Source: CAILUG01 sp903844415 (lineage in GTDB: Bacteria; Pseudomonadota; Gammaproteobacteria; Pseudomonadales; Pseudohongiellaceae). Taken from it: a stretch of DNA of 64,000 nt. The position numbers and the translations under genes were made by a program. Position 1 is the first letter of the stretch. Each line of letters starts with the position of its first letter. This document shows positions 34,658-43,630 of this stretch, piece after piece. The stretch lies in contig CANJTS010000008.1 of the NCBI GenBank assembly GCA_947477655.1, positions 1 to 64,000 on the forward strand, given 5' to 3'. The notes under the pieces are model-generated. The model was not told the DNA's origin and ran no database searches. It saw only the letters and a program-made list of their open reading frames with translations.

Positions 34658-35398
34658 GTGAATTTCAATAACGTACGTATTGTATTGGTTGCAACCTCCC
34701 ATCCTGGAAATATTGGGGCTGCCGCTCGTGCAATGAAGAACATGGGGCTGACACAACTCGTCTTGGTAAAGCCCAAAATCTGGCCTGCGTTGGAGGCCGA
34801 AAGTTTGGCGGTTTCGGCCAAAGATGTGCTGGAGTCGGCGGTCGTGGTAGAAACCTTGGCTGAGGCTATCGCCGATTGTCATCTGGTTTTTGGAACAAGT
34901 GCACGTTTGCGCACCATGCCAGTGCCATTGCTTGATCCTGCCAATTGTGCCAAAAAAATTGTCACAGAAATGTCTACTAAACGGATTGCACTGGTTTTTG
35001 GAAGAGAAATAAGTGGTTTGAGTAATGAGGAGCTACACCTCTGTCATTATCATATCCATATCCCGGTCAACCCAGAATATACATCATTGAATTTGGCTGC
35101 AGCGGTGATGGTGCTGGCCTATGAAATTCGTAAAACTGCTTTAGAAACCGTCCAACAATCGTTGGCAGATACAACACAGGAATGGGATAAGGTACCTGCT
35201 ACGGTAGAAGAGCTTGATTTATATTTAGCTCATCTGGAGGCAGTATTGATCAAACTAGACTTCCATAAACCAGAAAATCCTCGTCAATTAATGCGGCGCT
35301 TACGCCGTATGTATCAGCGTATTCAGCTCGACACCATGGAAATCAACATACTCCGAGGGATTGTGGCTGCAACAGAGTCAGGTCTTCTAAAATCCTAA
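34658..35398 (+). CDS. trmJ: tRNA (cytidine/uridine-2'-O)-methyltransferase TrmJ
   Basis: TrmJ methylates the 2'-O of nucleotide 32 in several tRNAs. It is a SPOUT-fold enzyme: VRIVLVATSHPGNIGAAARAMKNMGL at the N-terminus, LVFGREISGLSNEEL in the middle and IPVNPEYTSLNLAAAVMVLAYE forming the trefoil knot. A C-terminal helical extension (about residues 165-246) is normal. The start is GTG with GAGGA 8 nt upstream. cysE, often found between trmJ and iscR in Pseudomonas, is missing. Confidence 0.96.
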   Translation: MNFNNVRIVLVATSHPGNIGAAARAMKNMGLTQLVLVKPKIWPALEAESLAVSAKDVLESAVVVETLAEAIADCHLVFGTSARLRTMPVPLLDPANCAKKIVTEMSTKRIALVFGREISGLSNEELHLCHYHIHIPVNPEYTSLNLAAAVMVLAYEIRKTALETVQQSLADTTQEWDKVPATVEELDLYLAHLEAVLIKLDFHKPENPRQLMRRLRRMYQRIQLDTMEINILRGIVAATESGLLKS

Positions 35399-35447
35399 TA
35401 GTTGACTAATATGCTTGGTTAAATAGTTGATCTTTTTAGTGGGATAT
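35398..35447 (+). promoter_or_regulatory. Two tandem IscR type 1-like operators upstream of iscR
   Basis: Two 25-bp elements stand back to back at 35398-35422 and 35423-35447. Both start ATAGTTGA, and the second ends TTAGTGGGATAT, close to the type 1 IscR site that binds holo-IscR. The right-hand site covers the -35 of the promoter below. E. coli iscR also has paired sites, so feedback repression by 2Fe-2S IscR is likely. Confidence 0.6.
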
Positions 35448-35455
35448 AGAATAAT
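35427..35455 (+). promoter_or_regulatory. Sigma-70 promoter of the isc operon
   Basis: TTGATC (35427-35432) and AATAAT (35450-35455) are separated by 17 bp. Transcription would start near 35462, about 25 bp before the iscR ATG. Confidence 0.65.
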
Positions 35456-35487
35456 TAGCGCGTAAATTGTTGATGGTCGAGAGCATC

Positions 35488-35997
35488 ATGCGTCTTACAA
35501 CCAAAGGTCGATATGCAGTGACTGCAATGCTGGATTTGAGCATTCATTCTAGCAAGGGACCGGTAAATTTAAGCGATATATCAAGGCGTCAGGACATTTC
35601 GCTGTCTTACCTCGAGCAGTTGTTTGCACGTTTACGCAAACGCAAATTGGTTAGCAGTGTGCGTGGCCCAGGCGGCGGTTACCGGCTTGGGCGCAGTGAT
35701 AACACTATCCAAGTTGCCGAGATCATTGATGCTGTTAACGAGTCCTTAGACACCACTAAATGCCAGGGTAAGAGTGATTGTCAGTTGGGTGAAACTTGTC
35801 TTACTCATCACTTATGGCAAGATTTAAGCGATCAGATTCATTCTTTTCTGAGCAATATCACCTTGGCTGATTTGGTGTCAAAACGCGAAATTGAACAGAT
35901 AGCCAAAAATCAAAATGATCGCAAGAGTCGCCTCGACCGAATACAAAACGATAGTCGTTTAAAAAACGTGGATACCATCATTACTTCGTCCATGTAA
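35488..35997 (+). CDS. iscR: Fe-S cluster regulator IscR
   Basis: IscR is an Rrf2-family repressor that senses 2Fe-2S status and controls its own operon and other Fe-S genes. The winged helix begins MRLTTKGRYAVTAMLDL, with SYLEQLFARLRK as recognition region and GPGGGYRLGR as wing. Three cluster cysteines lie in KCQGKSDCQLGETC (about residues 90-103), followed by the ligand-type His region. The ATG at 35488 fits the family exactly; an earlier start would only add seven residues. Tandem operators upstream support autoregulation. Confidence 0.97.
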   Translation: MRLTTKGRYAVTAMLDLSIHSSKGPVNLSDISRRQDISLSYLEQLFARLRKRKLVSSVRGPGGGYRLGRSDNTIQVAEIIDAVNESLDTTKCQGKSDCQLGETCLTHHLWQDLSDQIHSFLSNITLADLVSKREIEQIAKNQNDRKSRLDRIQNDSRLKNVDTIITSSM

Positions 35998-36069
35998 CAA
36001 AGTAGCTGTTGCCTAAGTTACGACCAAGGATAAGCTGCACAGAATACAAGGTACTACCCGGAGCTCTAA

Positions 36070-37281
36070 ATGTTACCAATCTATTTCGACTACTCAGCCA
36101 CCACCCCAGTAGATCCTCGCGTGGTAAAAGTGATGACAGAATGTCTTACTCTGGAAGGTAATTTCGGGAATCCGGCTTCTCGTTCACACATTTTTGGTTG
36201 GAAGGCAGAAGAAGCTGTCGAACAAGCCAGGCAACATGTTGCAGATCTGGTCAATGCCGATTCACGCGAAATAGTGTGGACTTCGGGTGCTACTGAATCA
36301 GATAACTTGGCCATCAAGGGTGCCGCGCATTTTTATCAGACTCGTGGCAAGCACATCATTACTTCAAAGATTGAACATAAAGCCGTTCTCGACAGTTGTC
36401 GGCAACTTGAACGTGAAGGATTTACAGTGACATATCTTGATCCGGATAAAAACGGGATTATTTCGCCTGCTGCAGTAGCCGCTGCTATCCGTCCCGACAC
36501 AATCCTAGTGTCACTTATGCATGTGAACAACGAAATTGGTGTCATTAATGACATCAAAGCCATCGGAGCAGTAACGCGAGCCAACAAAATTTTATTCCAT
36601 GTAGACGCGGCCCAAAGTACCGGCAAAGTAGTTGTTGATGTAGAAGATATGCAAGTTGATCTAATGTCATTTTGTGCCCACAAAACCTATGGCCCAAAAG
36701 GAATTGGTGCACTTTACGTGCGGCGTAAGCCAAGAGTAAGACTGGAAGCGCAGATACACGGTGGCGGACATGAACGTGGTATGAGATCAGGCACTTTGGC
36801 AACACATCAGATTGTTGGTATGGGAGAGGCTTTTCGCATCGCCAAGATTGAAATGGAACAGGAAACAGCCCGCTTGCTGAGTTTGCGTGAGCGTCTATTG
36901 CAGGGATTTTCCGATATGGAAGAAGTTCATGTGAATGGCGATATGGCACAGCGCATTGCGGGTAATTTAAATGTGAGCTTCAATTTTGTGGAAGGCGAAT
37001 CTTTGATAATGGCATTAAAGGATCTCGCGGTTTCATCAGGCTCAGCTTGTACCTCTGCAAGTCTTGAACCTTCTTACGTGCTCAGGGCGTTAGGGCTCAA
37101 TGATGAAATGGCGCATAGTTCTCTGCGATTATCGATTGGTAGATTTACCACAGAGGCCGACATTGATTACGCAGTGAATAAAATTCGTGAGGCAGTAAGC
37201 AAGTTGCGCGAGTTATCCCCTTTGTGGGACATGTATAAAGATGGTGTGGATTTCAGTACGGTAAAATGGGCAGCTCATTAA
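36070..37281 (+). CDS. iscS: Cysteine desulfurase IscS
   Basis: IscS is a PLP enzyme that converts cysteine to alanine and donates sulfur for Fe-S clusters and tRNA thiolation. The PLP lysine is Lys205 in CAHKTYGPKG, and the persulfide Cys327 is in SSGSACTSASLEPS. The N-terminal YFDYSATTPVDPRV and the C-terminal FSTVKWAAH are nearly identical to well-known forms. Length 403 is standard. It is the second gene of the isc operon. Confidence 0.98.
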   Translation: MLPIYFDYSATTPVDPRVVKVMTECLTLEGNFGNPASRSHIFGWKAEEAVEQARQHVADLVNADSREIVWTSGATESDNLAIKGAAHFYQTRGKHIITSKIEHKAVLDSCRQLEREGFTVTYLDPDKNGIISPAAVAAAIRPDTILVSLMHVNNEIGVINDIKAIGAVTRANKILFHVDAAQSTGKVVVDVEDMQVDLMSFCAHKTYGPKGIGALYVRRKPRVRLEAQIHGGGHERGMRSGTLATHQIVGMGEAFRIAKIEMEQETARLLSLRERLLQGFSDMEEVHVNGDMAQRIAGNLNVSFNFVEGESLIMALKDLAVSSGSACTSASLEPSYVLRALGLNDEMAHSSLRLSIGRFTTEADIDYAVNKIREAVSKLRELSPLWDMYKDGVDFSTVKWAAH

Positions 37282-37347
37282 GTTGCAAGCTGGCAGGGGG
37301 CGTGACGCCTCAATCAATTTAGTTCAAGTACGAAAGAGGTAACTACC

Positions 37348-37734
37348 ATGGCATATTCAAGCAAAGTTCTGGATCATTATGAAAATCCGCGGAATGTTGG
37401 AAAACTAGATGATACTGATGCAAATGTAGGTACCGGTATGGTAGGTGCTCCTGCTTGTGGTGATGTCATGCGTCTGCAGATCAAGGTCAATGCAGCTGGT
37501 GTAATCGAAGACGCAAAGTTCAAAACCTACGGTTGTGGTTCCGCAATTGCGTCCAGTTCATTGTTAACAGAATGGGTCAAGGGTCGTTCAATCGATGATG
37601 CTGCAAAAATACGTAATACCGAGATTGCTCAAGAACTGGGGTTGCCACCTGTAAAAATACATTGCTCAGTTTTGGCGGAAGATGCCATCAAGGCTGCAAT
37701 TGCTGATGTTAGGCACAAACGTGGTCTTGCCTAA
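37348..37734 (+). CDS. iscU: Fe-S cluster scaffold IscU
   Basis: IscU is the scaffold on which new 2Fe-2S clusters are built. The three ligand cysteines are Cys37 (GAPACGD), Cys63 (YGCGSA) and Cys106 (KIHCSVLAEDA), with the LPPVKIHC stretch at 99-106 that is the HscA recognition site. Asp39 is also retained. At 128 residues it is full length. Confidence 0.98.
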   Translation: MAYSSKVLDHYENPRNVGKLDDTDANVGTGMVGAPACGDVMRLQIKVNAAGVIEDAKFKTYGCGSAIASSSLLTEWVKGRSIDDAAKIRNTEIAQELGLPPVKIHCSVLAEDAIKAAIADVRHKRGLA

Positions 37735-37798
37735 ATAAGTATAATTTTCTTTTTCAGCAACTATAGAATTCAAAGTTTAAGAGTTAGAGACAACAGTC

Positions 37799-38122
37799 AT
37801 GGCCGTAACGTTAACCGAAACCGCAGCGAAACATGTAGCATCCCAGTTGGCCTCTCGTGGCAAGGGAGTTGGCATTCGTATTGGTGTTACTACAACCGGT
37901 TGTTCTGGCATGGCTTATGTTTTGGAGTTTGTTGACGAACTTGCCCCAGCCGATCAAGTGTTTGCTCACCATGGTGTTAGCGTAGTTGTTGATCCCAAGA
38001 GTCTACTTTACATAGACGGCACTGAAATGGATTTTGTAAAAACAGGAGTGAACGAAGGTTTCGAATTTCGTAATCCCAATATTAAGGGTGAATGTGGTTG
38101 TGGCGAAAGTTTTACAGTCTAG
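37799..38122 (+). CDS. iscA: A-type Fe-S carrier IscA
   Basis: IscA carries clusters or iron to target proteins, especially for 4Fe-4S maturation. The conserved cysteines are Cys35 (TTGCSGMAYV), Cys99 and Cys101 (GECGCGESF). At 107 residues it matches the family, and the position between iscU and hscB is canonical. Confidence 0.98.
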   Translation: MAVTLTETAAKHVASQLASRGKGVGIRIGVTTTGCSGMAYVLEFVDELAPADQVFAHHGVSVVVDPKSLLYIDGTEMDFVKTGVNEGFEFRNPNIKGECGCGESFTV

Positions 38123-38171
38123 TCTCATTTCACACTAGTTCTTTATTTACGATACAGGCCGTACGCTTACA

Positions 38172-38702
38172 GTGAATACCAGCAACCATAATTATTTTAC
38201 TTTGCTGGAACTGACTCCCGAATGCGAGATTGATACACTTGTTCTGGAAAAAAACTTTCAGCGTCTGCAATCCCTACTACATCCCGACCGTTTTGTTAAT
38301 GCAGATGCCACCAGAAGGCTGTTGGCAATCCAGCAATCGAGTATCCTCAACGACGGTTATAAAATCCTTAAATCACCTTTGCACAGGGCTGAACATTTGT
38401 TGCAATTGCAGGGCATTGATACTTCGGTACACAAACAAATCCAACTCGACGGAAAATTTTTGATAGCGCAGATGGAAATGCGTGAAGATCTCGAGAATCT
38501 ACTTTTGCAAGGTAATGCAAAGGGAATGATTTTCATGCAGAAAGAAGTAAAAAAAGAAATTACCAGCGTTTGGGCAGCATTCAAAATTCAGATCATGGCA
38601 GCTACTTATATGGCAGCCAAAGCGCAGTTCCACAAGTTACAGTTTTTGTATCGGCTCCATGATGAGATCCGAGCCGCTGAAGATAAGTTGCTGGATACTT
38701 AA
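38172..38702 (+). CDS. hscB: Fe-S cluster co-chaperone HscB
   Basis: HscB is a J-domain protein that brings IscU to HscA and stimulates its ATPase. The N-terminal J-domain starts NYFTLLELTPECEID and has the HPD motif at residues 37-39 (LLHPDRF). The C-terminal helical domain (about 95-176) binds IscU. The start is GTG. Length 176 is typical. Confidence 0.96.
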   Translation: MNTSNHNYFTLLELTPECEIDTLVLEKNFQRLQSLLHPDRFVNADATRRLLAIQQSSILNDGYKILKSPLHRAEHLLQLQGIDTSVHKQIQLDGKFLIAQMEMREDLENLLLQGNAKGMIFMQKEVKKEITSVWAAFKIQIMAATYMAAKAQFHKLQFLYRLHDEIRAAEDKLLDT

Positions 38703-38773
38703 AAATATCCCTATTGAAACAAACATAAAATTCAATATTCTTTCCTGTCAAAATCACATCTTAAAATTTAAAT

Positions 38774-40660
38774 ATGGCACTTTTTACCATAGCTGAACCA
38801 GGGCAAAGCACGCTTATTACCACACCCAGGCGTAAGCGTGCTGCCGGGATAGATTTAGGTACAACGAATTCGCTTGTGGCTGTGGCCAACGCTGGCAAGG
38901 CGGAAACTATTGCCGGCAGCGACGGCTCAAGTCTATTGCCCTCCATCGTGCATTACCGAGCAGATGACAATATCCAAGTTGGCGTGTTGTCAGTCCCCGA
39001 TGAATCTATTTTAGCTACAACCTCCATATCTTCAGTTAAACGGCTGTTGGGTAGAGGGCGTAAAGACATTGCATATCAATTGCCTTATCAGCTCGTAGAT
39101 GCGCCGTTAGGCGGAATGTCATGCATCAAAACTGCTGCTGGAACTGTATCGCCAGTGCAGGTATCGGCAGAAATTCTCAAGCAACTTGGCCTGCGAGCAG
39201 TTACCGCCCTTGGAGGTGAGCTAGACGGAGTTGTGATTACAGTGCCAGCGTATTTTGATGAGCCGCAACGACAAGCAACTCGGGATGCAGCCCGCCTCGC
39301 AGGTTTGAACGTTCTACGATTATTGAGTGAGCCAACAGCCGCTGCGGTGGCTTATGGTTTAGATAAGCGTCTGCAGGGTACAGTTATTATTTATGATCTG
39401 GGTGGCGGTACATTCGATGTTTCGTTAATGAAATTACATAACGGTGTTTTTGAAGTTCTCGCTACTGGAGGCGATTCAGCCCTTGGTGGAGACGATTTCG
39501 ATCGCGCCATTGCACAATGGTTAGTTCAACAAGAGCAATTAAAAAATATACCAGTTGCCGGTGATTACCAGAAGTTGTTGCTTCAAGCTCGTAGTATCAA
39601 ACATGGATTGTCAGAAAAAAATGAAATCTTAGCTTGTTATGGTGATTGGCAAGGTATTCTTGACCGAACAACGTATTATCAGCTGGTCGATCCACTTATT
39701 GAAGCAACACTAAAATCCTGCCGGCGCGTGTTACGGGATGCCGATATTCAGATTGCTGAAATTGCAGAAGTTGTGATGGTCGGTGGGGCGACTCGCTGTC
39801 CGCGCGTGCGAGAAAAAGTCACGGCTTTTTTTCAGAAAGAACTGTTGTGTAGTATTGATCCAGACAAAGTTGTGGCGTTGGGTGCTGCCCTGCAGGCGGA
39901 TGTGCTGGTAGGAAACAAATACGGCGAAGAGATGTTGCTACTGGATGTTATCCCACTGTCGTTGGGTGTTGAGACCATGGGCGGGTTGATGGAAAAAATT
40001 ATTCCCCGCAATACTACTATTCCTGCATCCAGAGCCCAGGAATTTACCACATTCAAAGATGGGCAAACTGTAATGACGTTACATGTGCTGCAAGGTGAGC
40101 GTGAACTATGTTCAGATTGCCGCTCGCTCGCAAAATTTGAACTGACAGGTATACCGTCGATGGTGGCGGGAGCCGCTCGTATAAGAGTGACTTTTCAAGT
40201 AGATGCCGATGGTCTACTTGAAGTAAAAGCACAAGAAATTGTTACAGGCGTTAATAGCGCAATAGTTGTCAAACCTGCCTTCGGCCTACAGGAAAATGAA
40301 ATAGAGACTATGCTCATGACGGCATACACTAATGCTGCTGCCGACAAAGCATTACGCTCATTGCGGGAAAAACAGGTGGAAGCGGATCGTCATATTGAAG
40401 CTCTAGAAGCAGCATTAAAAGCGGATGGCGATAATTTGCTTGATAGTGCTGAGCGTATCCGACTGCAGCAGAGCATAAATACCCTACGTCAGGCCGCAGC
40501 TGGTAATGACGCTGGACAGATAGAACAACTCACCTTAGGTCTGAATACGCTTAGTGTCGAATTTGCAAATAGACGCATGGATATGCAAATAAAAACTGCT
40601 CTGGCCGGCCACACCATGGAAGAGTTGGATCATTACATACCAAAGGGAGTCAACGATTAA
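38774..40660 (+). CDS. hscA: Fe-S specialised Hsp70 chaperone HscA
   Basis: HscA is the Hsp70-type ATPase that releases clusters from IscU. The nucleotide-binding domain shows AAGIDLGTTNSLVAVA, RLLSEPTAAAVAYGLD and IYDLGGGTFDVSLMKL. The substrate-binding domain begins after VIPLSLGVETMGG (about residue 395) and ends with a helical lid. At 628 residues it is typical. Its stop overlaps the fdx start (TAATG), so fdx is translationally coupled. Confidence 0.97.
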   Translation: MALFTIAEPGQSTLITTPRRKRAAGIDLGTTNSLVAVANAGKAETIAGSDGSSLLPSIVHYRADDNIQVGVLSVPDESILATTSISSVKRLLGRGRKDIAYQLPYQLVDAPLGGMSCIKTAAGTVSPVQVSAEILKQLGLRAVTALGGELDGVVITVPAYFDEPQRQATRDAARLAGLNVLRLLSEPTAAAVAYGLDKRLQGTVIIYDLGGGTFDVSLMKLHNGVFEVLATGGDSALGGDDFDRAIAQWLVQQEQLKNIPVAGDYQKLLLQARSIKHGLSEKNEILACYGDWQGILDRTTYYQLVDPLIEATLKSCRRVLRDADIQIAEIAEVVMVGGATRCPRVREKVTAFFQKELLCSIDPDKVVALGAALQADVLVGNKYGEEMLLLDVIPLSLGVETMGGLMEKIIPRNTTIPASRAQEFTTFKDGQTVMTLHVLQGERELCSDCRSLAKFELTGIPSMVAGAARIRVTFQVDADGLLEVKAQEIVTGVNSAIVVKPAFGLQENEIETMLMTAYTNAAADKALRSLREKQVEADRHIEALEAALKADGDNLLDSAERIRLQQSINTLRQAAAGNDAGQIEQLTLGLNTLSVEFANRRMDMQIKTALAGHTMEELDHYIPKGVND

Positions 40661-40998
40661 TGCCGCAGATAATTTTTCTGCCCAATGCCCAGCATTGCCC
40701 CGAAGGCAAAGTGATTGAGGCTACAACTGGCGAAAGTATCCTGGATGCCGCACTGCGAAATGGGCTGGAGCTTGAACACGCCTGCGAAAAGTCTTGTGCT
40801 TGTACAACCTGTCATGTCGTTGTGCGCGAGGGCTTTGCTTCTTTGCTGGCCTCCGATGAGCTAGAAGACGACTTTCTGGATAAAGCATGGGGCCTGGAAG
40901 CAGATTCTCGTTTGAGTTGTCAGGCTTTAGTCGGAAAAGTTGATCTGGTCATCGACATTCCACGCTACACCATCAACATGGTGGGCGAAAAGCACTGA
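40660..40998 (+). CDS. fdx: 2Fe-2S ferredoxin of the isc operon
   Basis: This adrenodoxin-type ferredoxin supplies electrons for cluster assembly. Ligand cysteines are in CEKSCACTTC (C-x5-C-x2-C, near residues 42-51) and LSCQAL (near residue 86). At 112 residues it is normal. The ATG overlaps the hscA stop. iscX, usually the last gene of the operon, is not found in the 100 bp before ndk. Confidence 0.97.
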   Translation: MPQIIFLPNAQHCPEGKVIEATTGESILDAALRNGLELEHACEKSCACTTCHVVVREGFASLLASDELEDDFLDKAWGLEADSRLSCQALVGKVDLVIDIPRYTINMVGEKH

Positions 40999-41021
40999 TT
41001 TATATCATCTTTATCGGTGCT
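40991..41021 (+). promoter_or_regulatory. Stem-loop at the end of the isc operon
   Basis: AGCACTGAT (40991-40999, including the fdx stop codon) pairs with ATCGGTGCT (41013-41021) with one T-G wobble and a 13-nt loop. No T-run follows, so it may stabilise the mRNA end or terminate with help from other factors. Confidence 0.4.
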
Positions 41022-41036
41022 GTCAGGTATTAAAAG

Positions 41037-41066
41037 CTGCCAATCGGTACTTATTCTAAGTATAAT
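41037..41066 (+). promoter_or_regulatory. Sigma-70 promoter for ndk
   Basis: CTGCCA (41037-41042) and a perfect TATAAT (41061-41066) are separated by 18 bp, about 40 bp before the ndk ATG. This gives ndk its own promoter despite the isc operon upstream. Confidence 0.6.
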
Positions 41067-41104
41067 GCGCGACCTGTTTTTTTATGTAAGAGTTGGAGTT
41101 ATAC

Positions 41105-41536
41105 ATGGCAGTAGAACGCACTTTATCCATCATCAAACCTGATGCTGTTGCCAAAAACGTAGTTGGAAAAATCATCAGTCGTTTCGAAGACGGCGGGCTG
41201 AAAGTAGTGGCCGCCAAAATGGTTCAACTGACAGCATCCACAGCTGGCGGTTTCTATGCAGAGCACCAAGCTAGGGGTTTCTTCAAGGATCTGATTGAAT
41301 TCATGACGTCTGGTCCGGTCGTGGTGCAAGTCCTTGAGGGTGAAAATGCCATCGCTCTTAATCGCGAACTAATGGGTGCAACTAATCCAGCACAAGCAGC
41401 ACCAGGAACTATACGCGCTGATTTCGCTAAGTCCATTGATGCCAATGCGGTACATGGTTCTGATTCCAGTGCGGCAGCCGAACGTGAAATTGCCTATTTT
41501 TTTAAGACTGGGGAAATCTGCCCTCGTCAAAGTTAG
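41105..41536 (+). CDS. ndk: Nucleoside diphosphate kinase
   Basis: Ndk transfers the gamma phosphate of ATP to NDPs through a phosphohistidine. The active-site His lies in NAVHGSDS near residue 117, preceded by the ATNPAQAAPGTIRADFA loop. The N-terminal ERTLSIIKPDAV is canonical. Length is 143 residues from the ATG at 41105, which has GGAG about 8 nt upstream; the TTG at 41093 is unlikely. Confidence 0.98.
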   Translation: MAVERTLSIIKPDAVAKNVVGKIISRFEDGGLKVVAAKMVQLTASTAGGFYAEHQARGFFKDLIEFMTSGPVVVQVLEGENAIALNRELMGATNPAQAAPGTIRADFAKSIDANAVHGSDSSAAAEREIAYFFKTGEICPRQS

Positions 41537-41545
41537 TACAAAACC

Positions 41546-42673
41546 ATGCCAACGATCCGTACCAATCTACTTGGTTTAAACAGGAAACATCTAGAAGCTT
41601 GGCTCCTCGCGCTAGGTGAAAAGCCGTTCCGCGCTGTCCAACTGTTGAAATGGATCCATCAACTGGGTGTTACTGATTTTGATTTGATGACCAATATCAG
41701 TAAACCCTTGCGCGAAAAACTCAAAGAAGTTGCTGAGATTATACCGCCGCTCATCAAAGATTGTTTTGACGCCAAAGATGGTTGCTACAAGTGGGTTGTT
41801 GAAGTCACTAGTGGCAGCAGTGTAGAAATGGTCTACATTCCGGAAGCAGGCCGCGGCACCTTATGTATATCTTCGCAGGCGGGTTGCAGTCTCGATTGCA
41901 GTTTTTGTGCTACCGGCAAACAAGGCTTCAACAGTGATCTCACCACTGCAGAAATCATCGGACAGCTGTGGCTGGCAAAGCAAGAACTGGGTGAATTCAG
42001 TCAACCCTTGCCGCGTCGTATCACCAATGTGGTAATGATGGGGATGGGCGAGCCTTTACTTAATTTTGACAACGTCATCAACGCTGTAAATTTGATGATG
42101 GAAGATAATTGTTATGGTCTATCCAAACGGAGAGTAACCATAAGTACCTCGGGTGTCGTGCCTGCGATCTTACGCTTATCAGAATTTACTGATGCATCAC
42201 TTGCTTTGTCTTTGCATGCTCCCAACGATGAGTTGCGCAGCCAAATTGTGCCAATTAATCGTAAATATCCAATCAAAGAATTACTTGCAAGTGTTAAGCA
42301 GTACATGGATTCATTGACTGACAGTCGAGTTGCAACCATTGAATACATTTTGATTTCTGGGGTGAATGATCATCGGCAACATGCGCGTGAACTTGCTGAA
42401 CTGTTGCGGACACTGCCCTGCAAAATTAACCTGATACCGTTTAATCCAATAGCAGGATCGGAGTACAAACGTTCCAGCAACACTGCTATTACCAATTTTC
42501 GCCAAATTTTACAGGAAGCAGGATATACCGTGACTATTCGTACTACTCGCGGAGATGAAATTGGTGCTGCCTGTGGGCAGCTAGTAGGGCAAGTTGATGA
42601 TCGGACTCGACGAAATGCCAGATTTCTGGCGGCTCAACAATCAAAAGAAGTACAGACACTAACGGTTCAATGA
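41546..42673 (+). CDS. rlmN: Dual-specificity 23S rRNA/tRNA methyltransferase RlmN
   Basis: RlmN is a radical SAM enzyme that makes m2A2503 in 23S rRNA and m2A37 in some tRNAs. The radical SAM C-x3-C-x2-C motif is CSLDCSFCATGKQG near residues 112-119. The catalytic cysteines include the C-terminal GAACGQLVGQ. The N-terminal GEKPFRAVQLLKWIHQLG is typical. At 375 residues it is full length, 10 bp after ndk, as in relatives. Confidence 0.97.
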   Translation: MPTIRTNLLGLNRKHLEAWLLALGEKPFRAVQLLKWIHQLGVTDFDLMTNISKPLREKLKEVAEIIPPLIKDCFDAKDGCYKWVVEVTSGSSVEMVYIPEAGRGTLCISSQAGCSLDCSFCATGKQGFNSDLTTAEIIGQLWLAKQELGEFSQPLPRRITNVVMMGMGEPLLNFDNVINAVNLMMEDNCYGLSKRRVTISTSGVVPAILRLSEFTDASLALSLHAPNDELRSQIVPINRKYPIKELLASVKQYMDSLTDSRVATIEYILISGVNDHRQHARELAELLRTLPCKINLIPFNPIAGSEYKRSSNTAITNFRQILQEAGYTVTIRTTRGDEIGAACGQLVGQVDDRTRRNARFLAAQQSKEVQTLTVQ

Positions 42674-42778
42674 TTTCAGAACACTAACCGATGTTTCCAA
42701 GTGGAATAAAAATCAAGTCAGTAACGCAGGTCATAAGAAAACGCTCGCTAACCTCTAATTACAAGTAAGTGACATACG

Positions 42779-43624
42779 ATGCAAGCAGCGGCAAACAGAA
42801 AGATGTCCACAGAAACCCTTGCGCTAAAGCGAGCGCGAGTAGCTTGTATTGCAGGGATGCTAGTTGTCGCTAATTTGTTATCTGCTTGTATCACTGAAAC
42901 CACAGGTGGTTTCAATGTGGAAAAATCTGACACTCAGGCTTTGCAGAATTATATTCGACTGGCAACAGGGTATTTGGAACAAAACGATTTAGCCAACACC
43001 AAACGTCATCTGGCAAATGCTGAAAATCTGGATAACAACAACAGTGAAGTGTTCGCGATCTGGGGTCTGGTTTATGCCCAGGAAGGAGAGGTAGATCTGG
43101 CAGAAGAAAAATTTCAGCGCGCTTTACGGATAAATTCCAATAATTCGCAGGCTCGCAATAATTATTCTGCCTTCCTTTTTGCCAACAGTCGCTTTGAGGA
43201 CGCCTATGAACAACTTGAGCAAGTAGTAGCGGATGCCGAATATCAGGCGCGTCCGCAAGCATTTGAAAATCTGGGTCTAGCAGCATTGCGGTTGGAGCGG
43301 ATTGATGCTGCAGAAAATGCTTTTAGCAGAGCACTGCAACTCAATTCTAATCAGTTGCGTTCCAGTCTGGAAATGACCAGTATTAACTTGCAAAAAAAAG
43401 ATGTATTGCAAGCGAGGGCTTTTTATCGCAATTATTTAAACCTGTTGCAATTGTATAAGATCGGCCAAACAGCCCACAGTTTGTGGGTTGGTATTCAGTT
43501 GGAACATACACTCGGTAATCTTGAAAACGTATATAAATATGGAGATGAGCTTGAAGCAGATTTCAGTTCTGCTGCTGAAACCCAGCTCTACTTGCAACTA
43601 TCAGCTACACTTTCTGACGATTAA
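42779..43624 (+). CDS. pilF: Type IV pilus biogenesis TPR lipoprotein PilF/PilW
   Basis: This lipoprotein is the pilotin-like factor for PilQ secretin assembly. A signal peptide ends in the lipobox LLSAC, with lipidated Cys37. The remainder is made of TPR repeats (about residues 55-270), for example HLANAENLDNNNSEVFAIWGLVYAQEGEVDLAEEKFQRALRI broken into helical pairs. At 281 residues it is a little longer than E. coli-type forms because of the N-terminus; an internal Met9 is an alternative start. The rlmN-pilF-rodZ order is conserved. Confidence 0.9.
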   Translation: MQAAANRKMSTETLALKRARVACIAGMLVVANLLSACITETTGGFNVEKSDTQALQNYIRLATGYLEQNDLANTKRHLANAENLDNNNSEVFAIWGLVYAQEGEVDLAEEKFQRALRINSNNSQARNNYSAFLFANSRFEDAYEQLEQVVADAEYQARPQAFENLGLAALRLERIDAAENAFSRALQLNSNQLRSSLEMTSINLQKKDVLQARAFYRNYLNLLQLYKIGQTAHSLWVGIQLEHTLGNLENVYKYGDELEADFSSAAETQLYLQLSATLSDD

Positions 43625-43630
43625 AACGTG

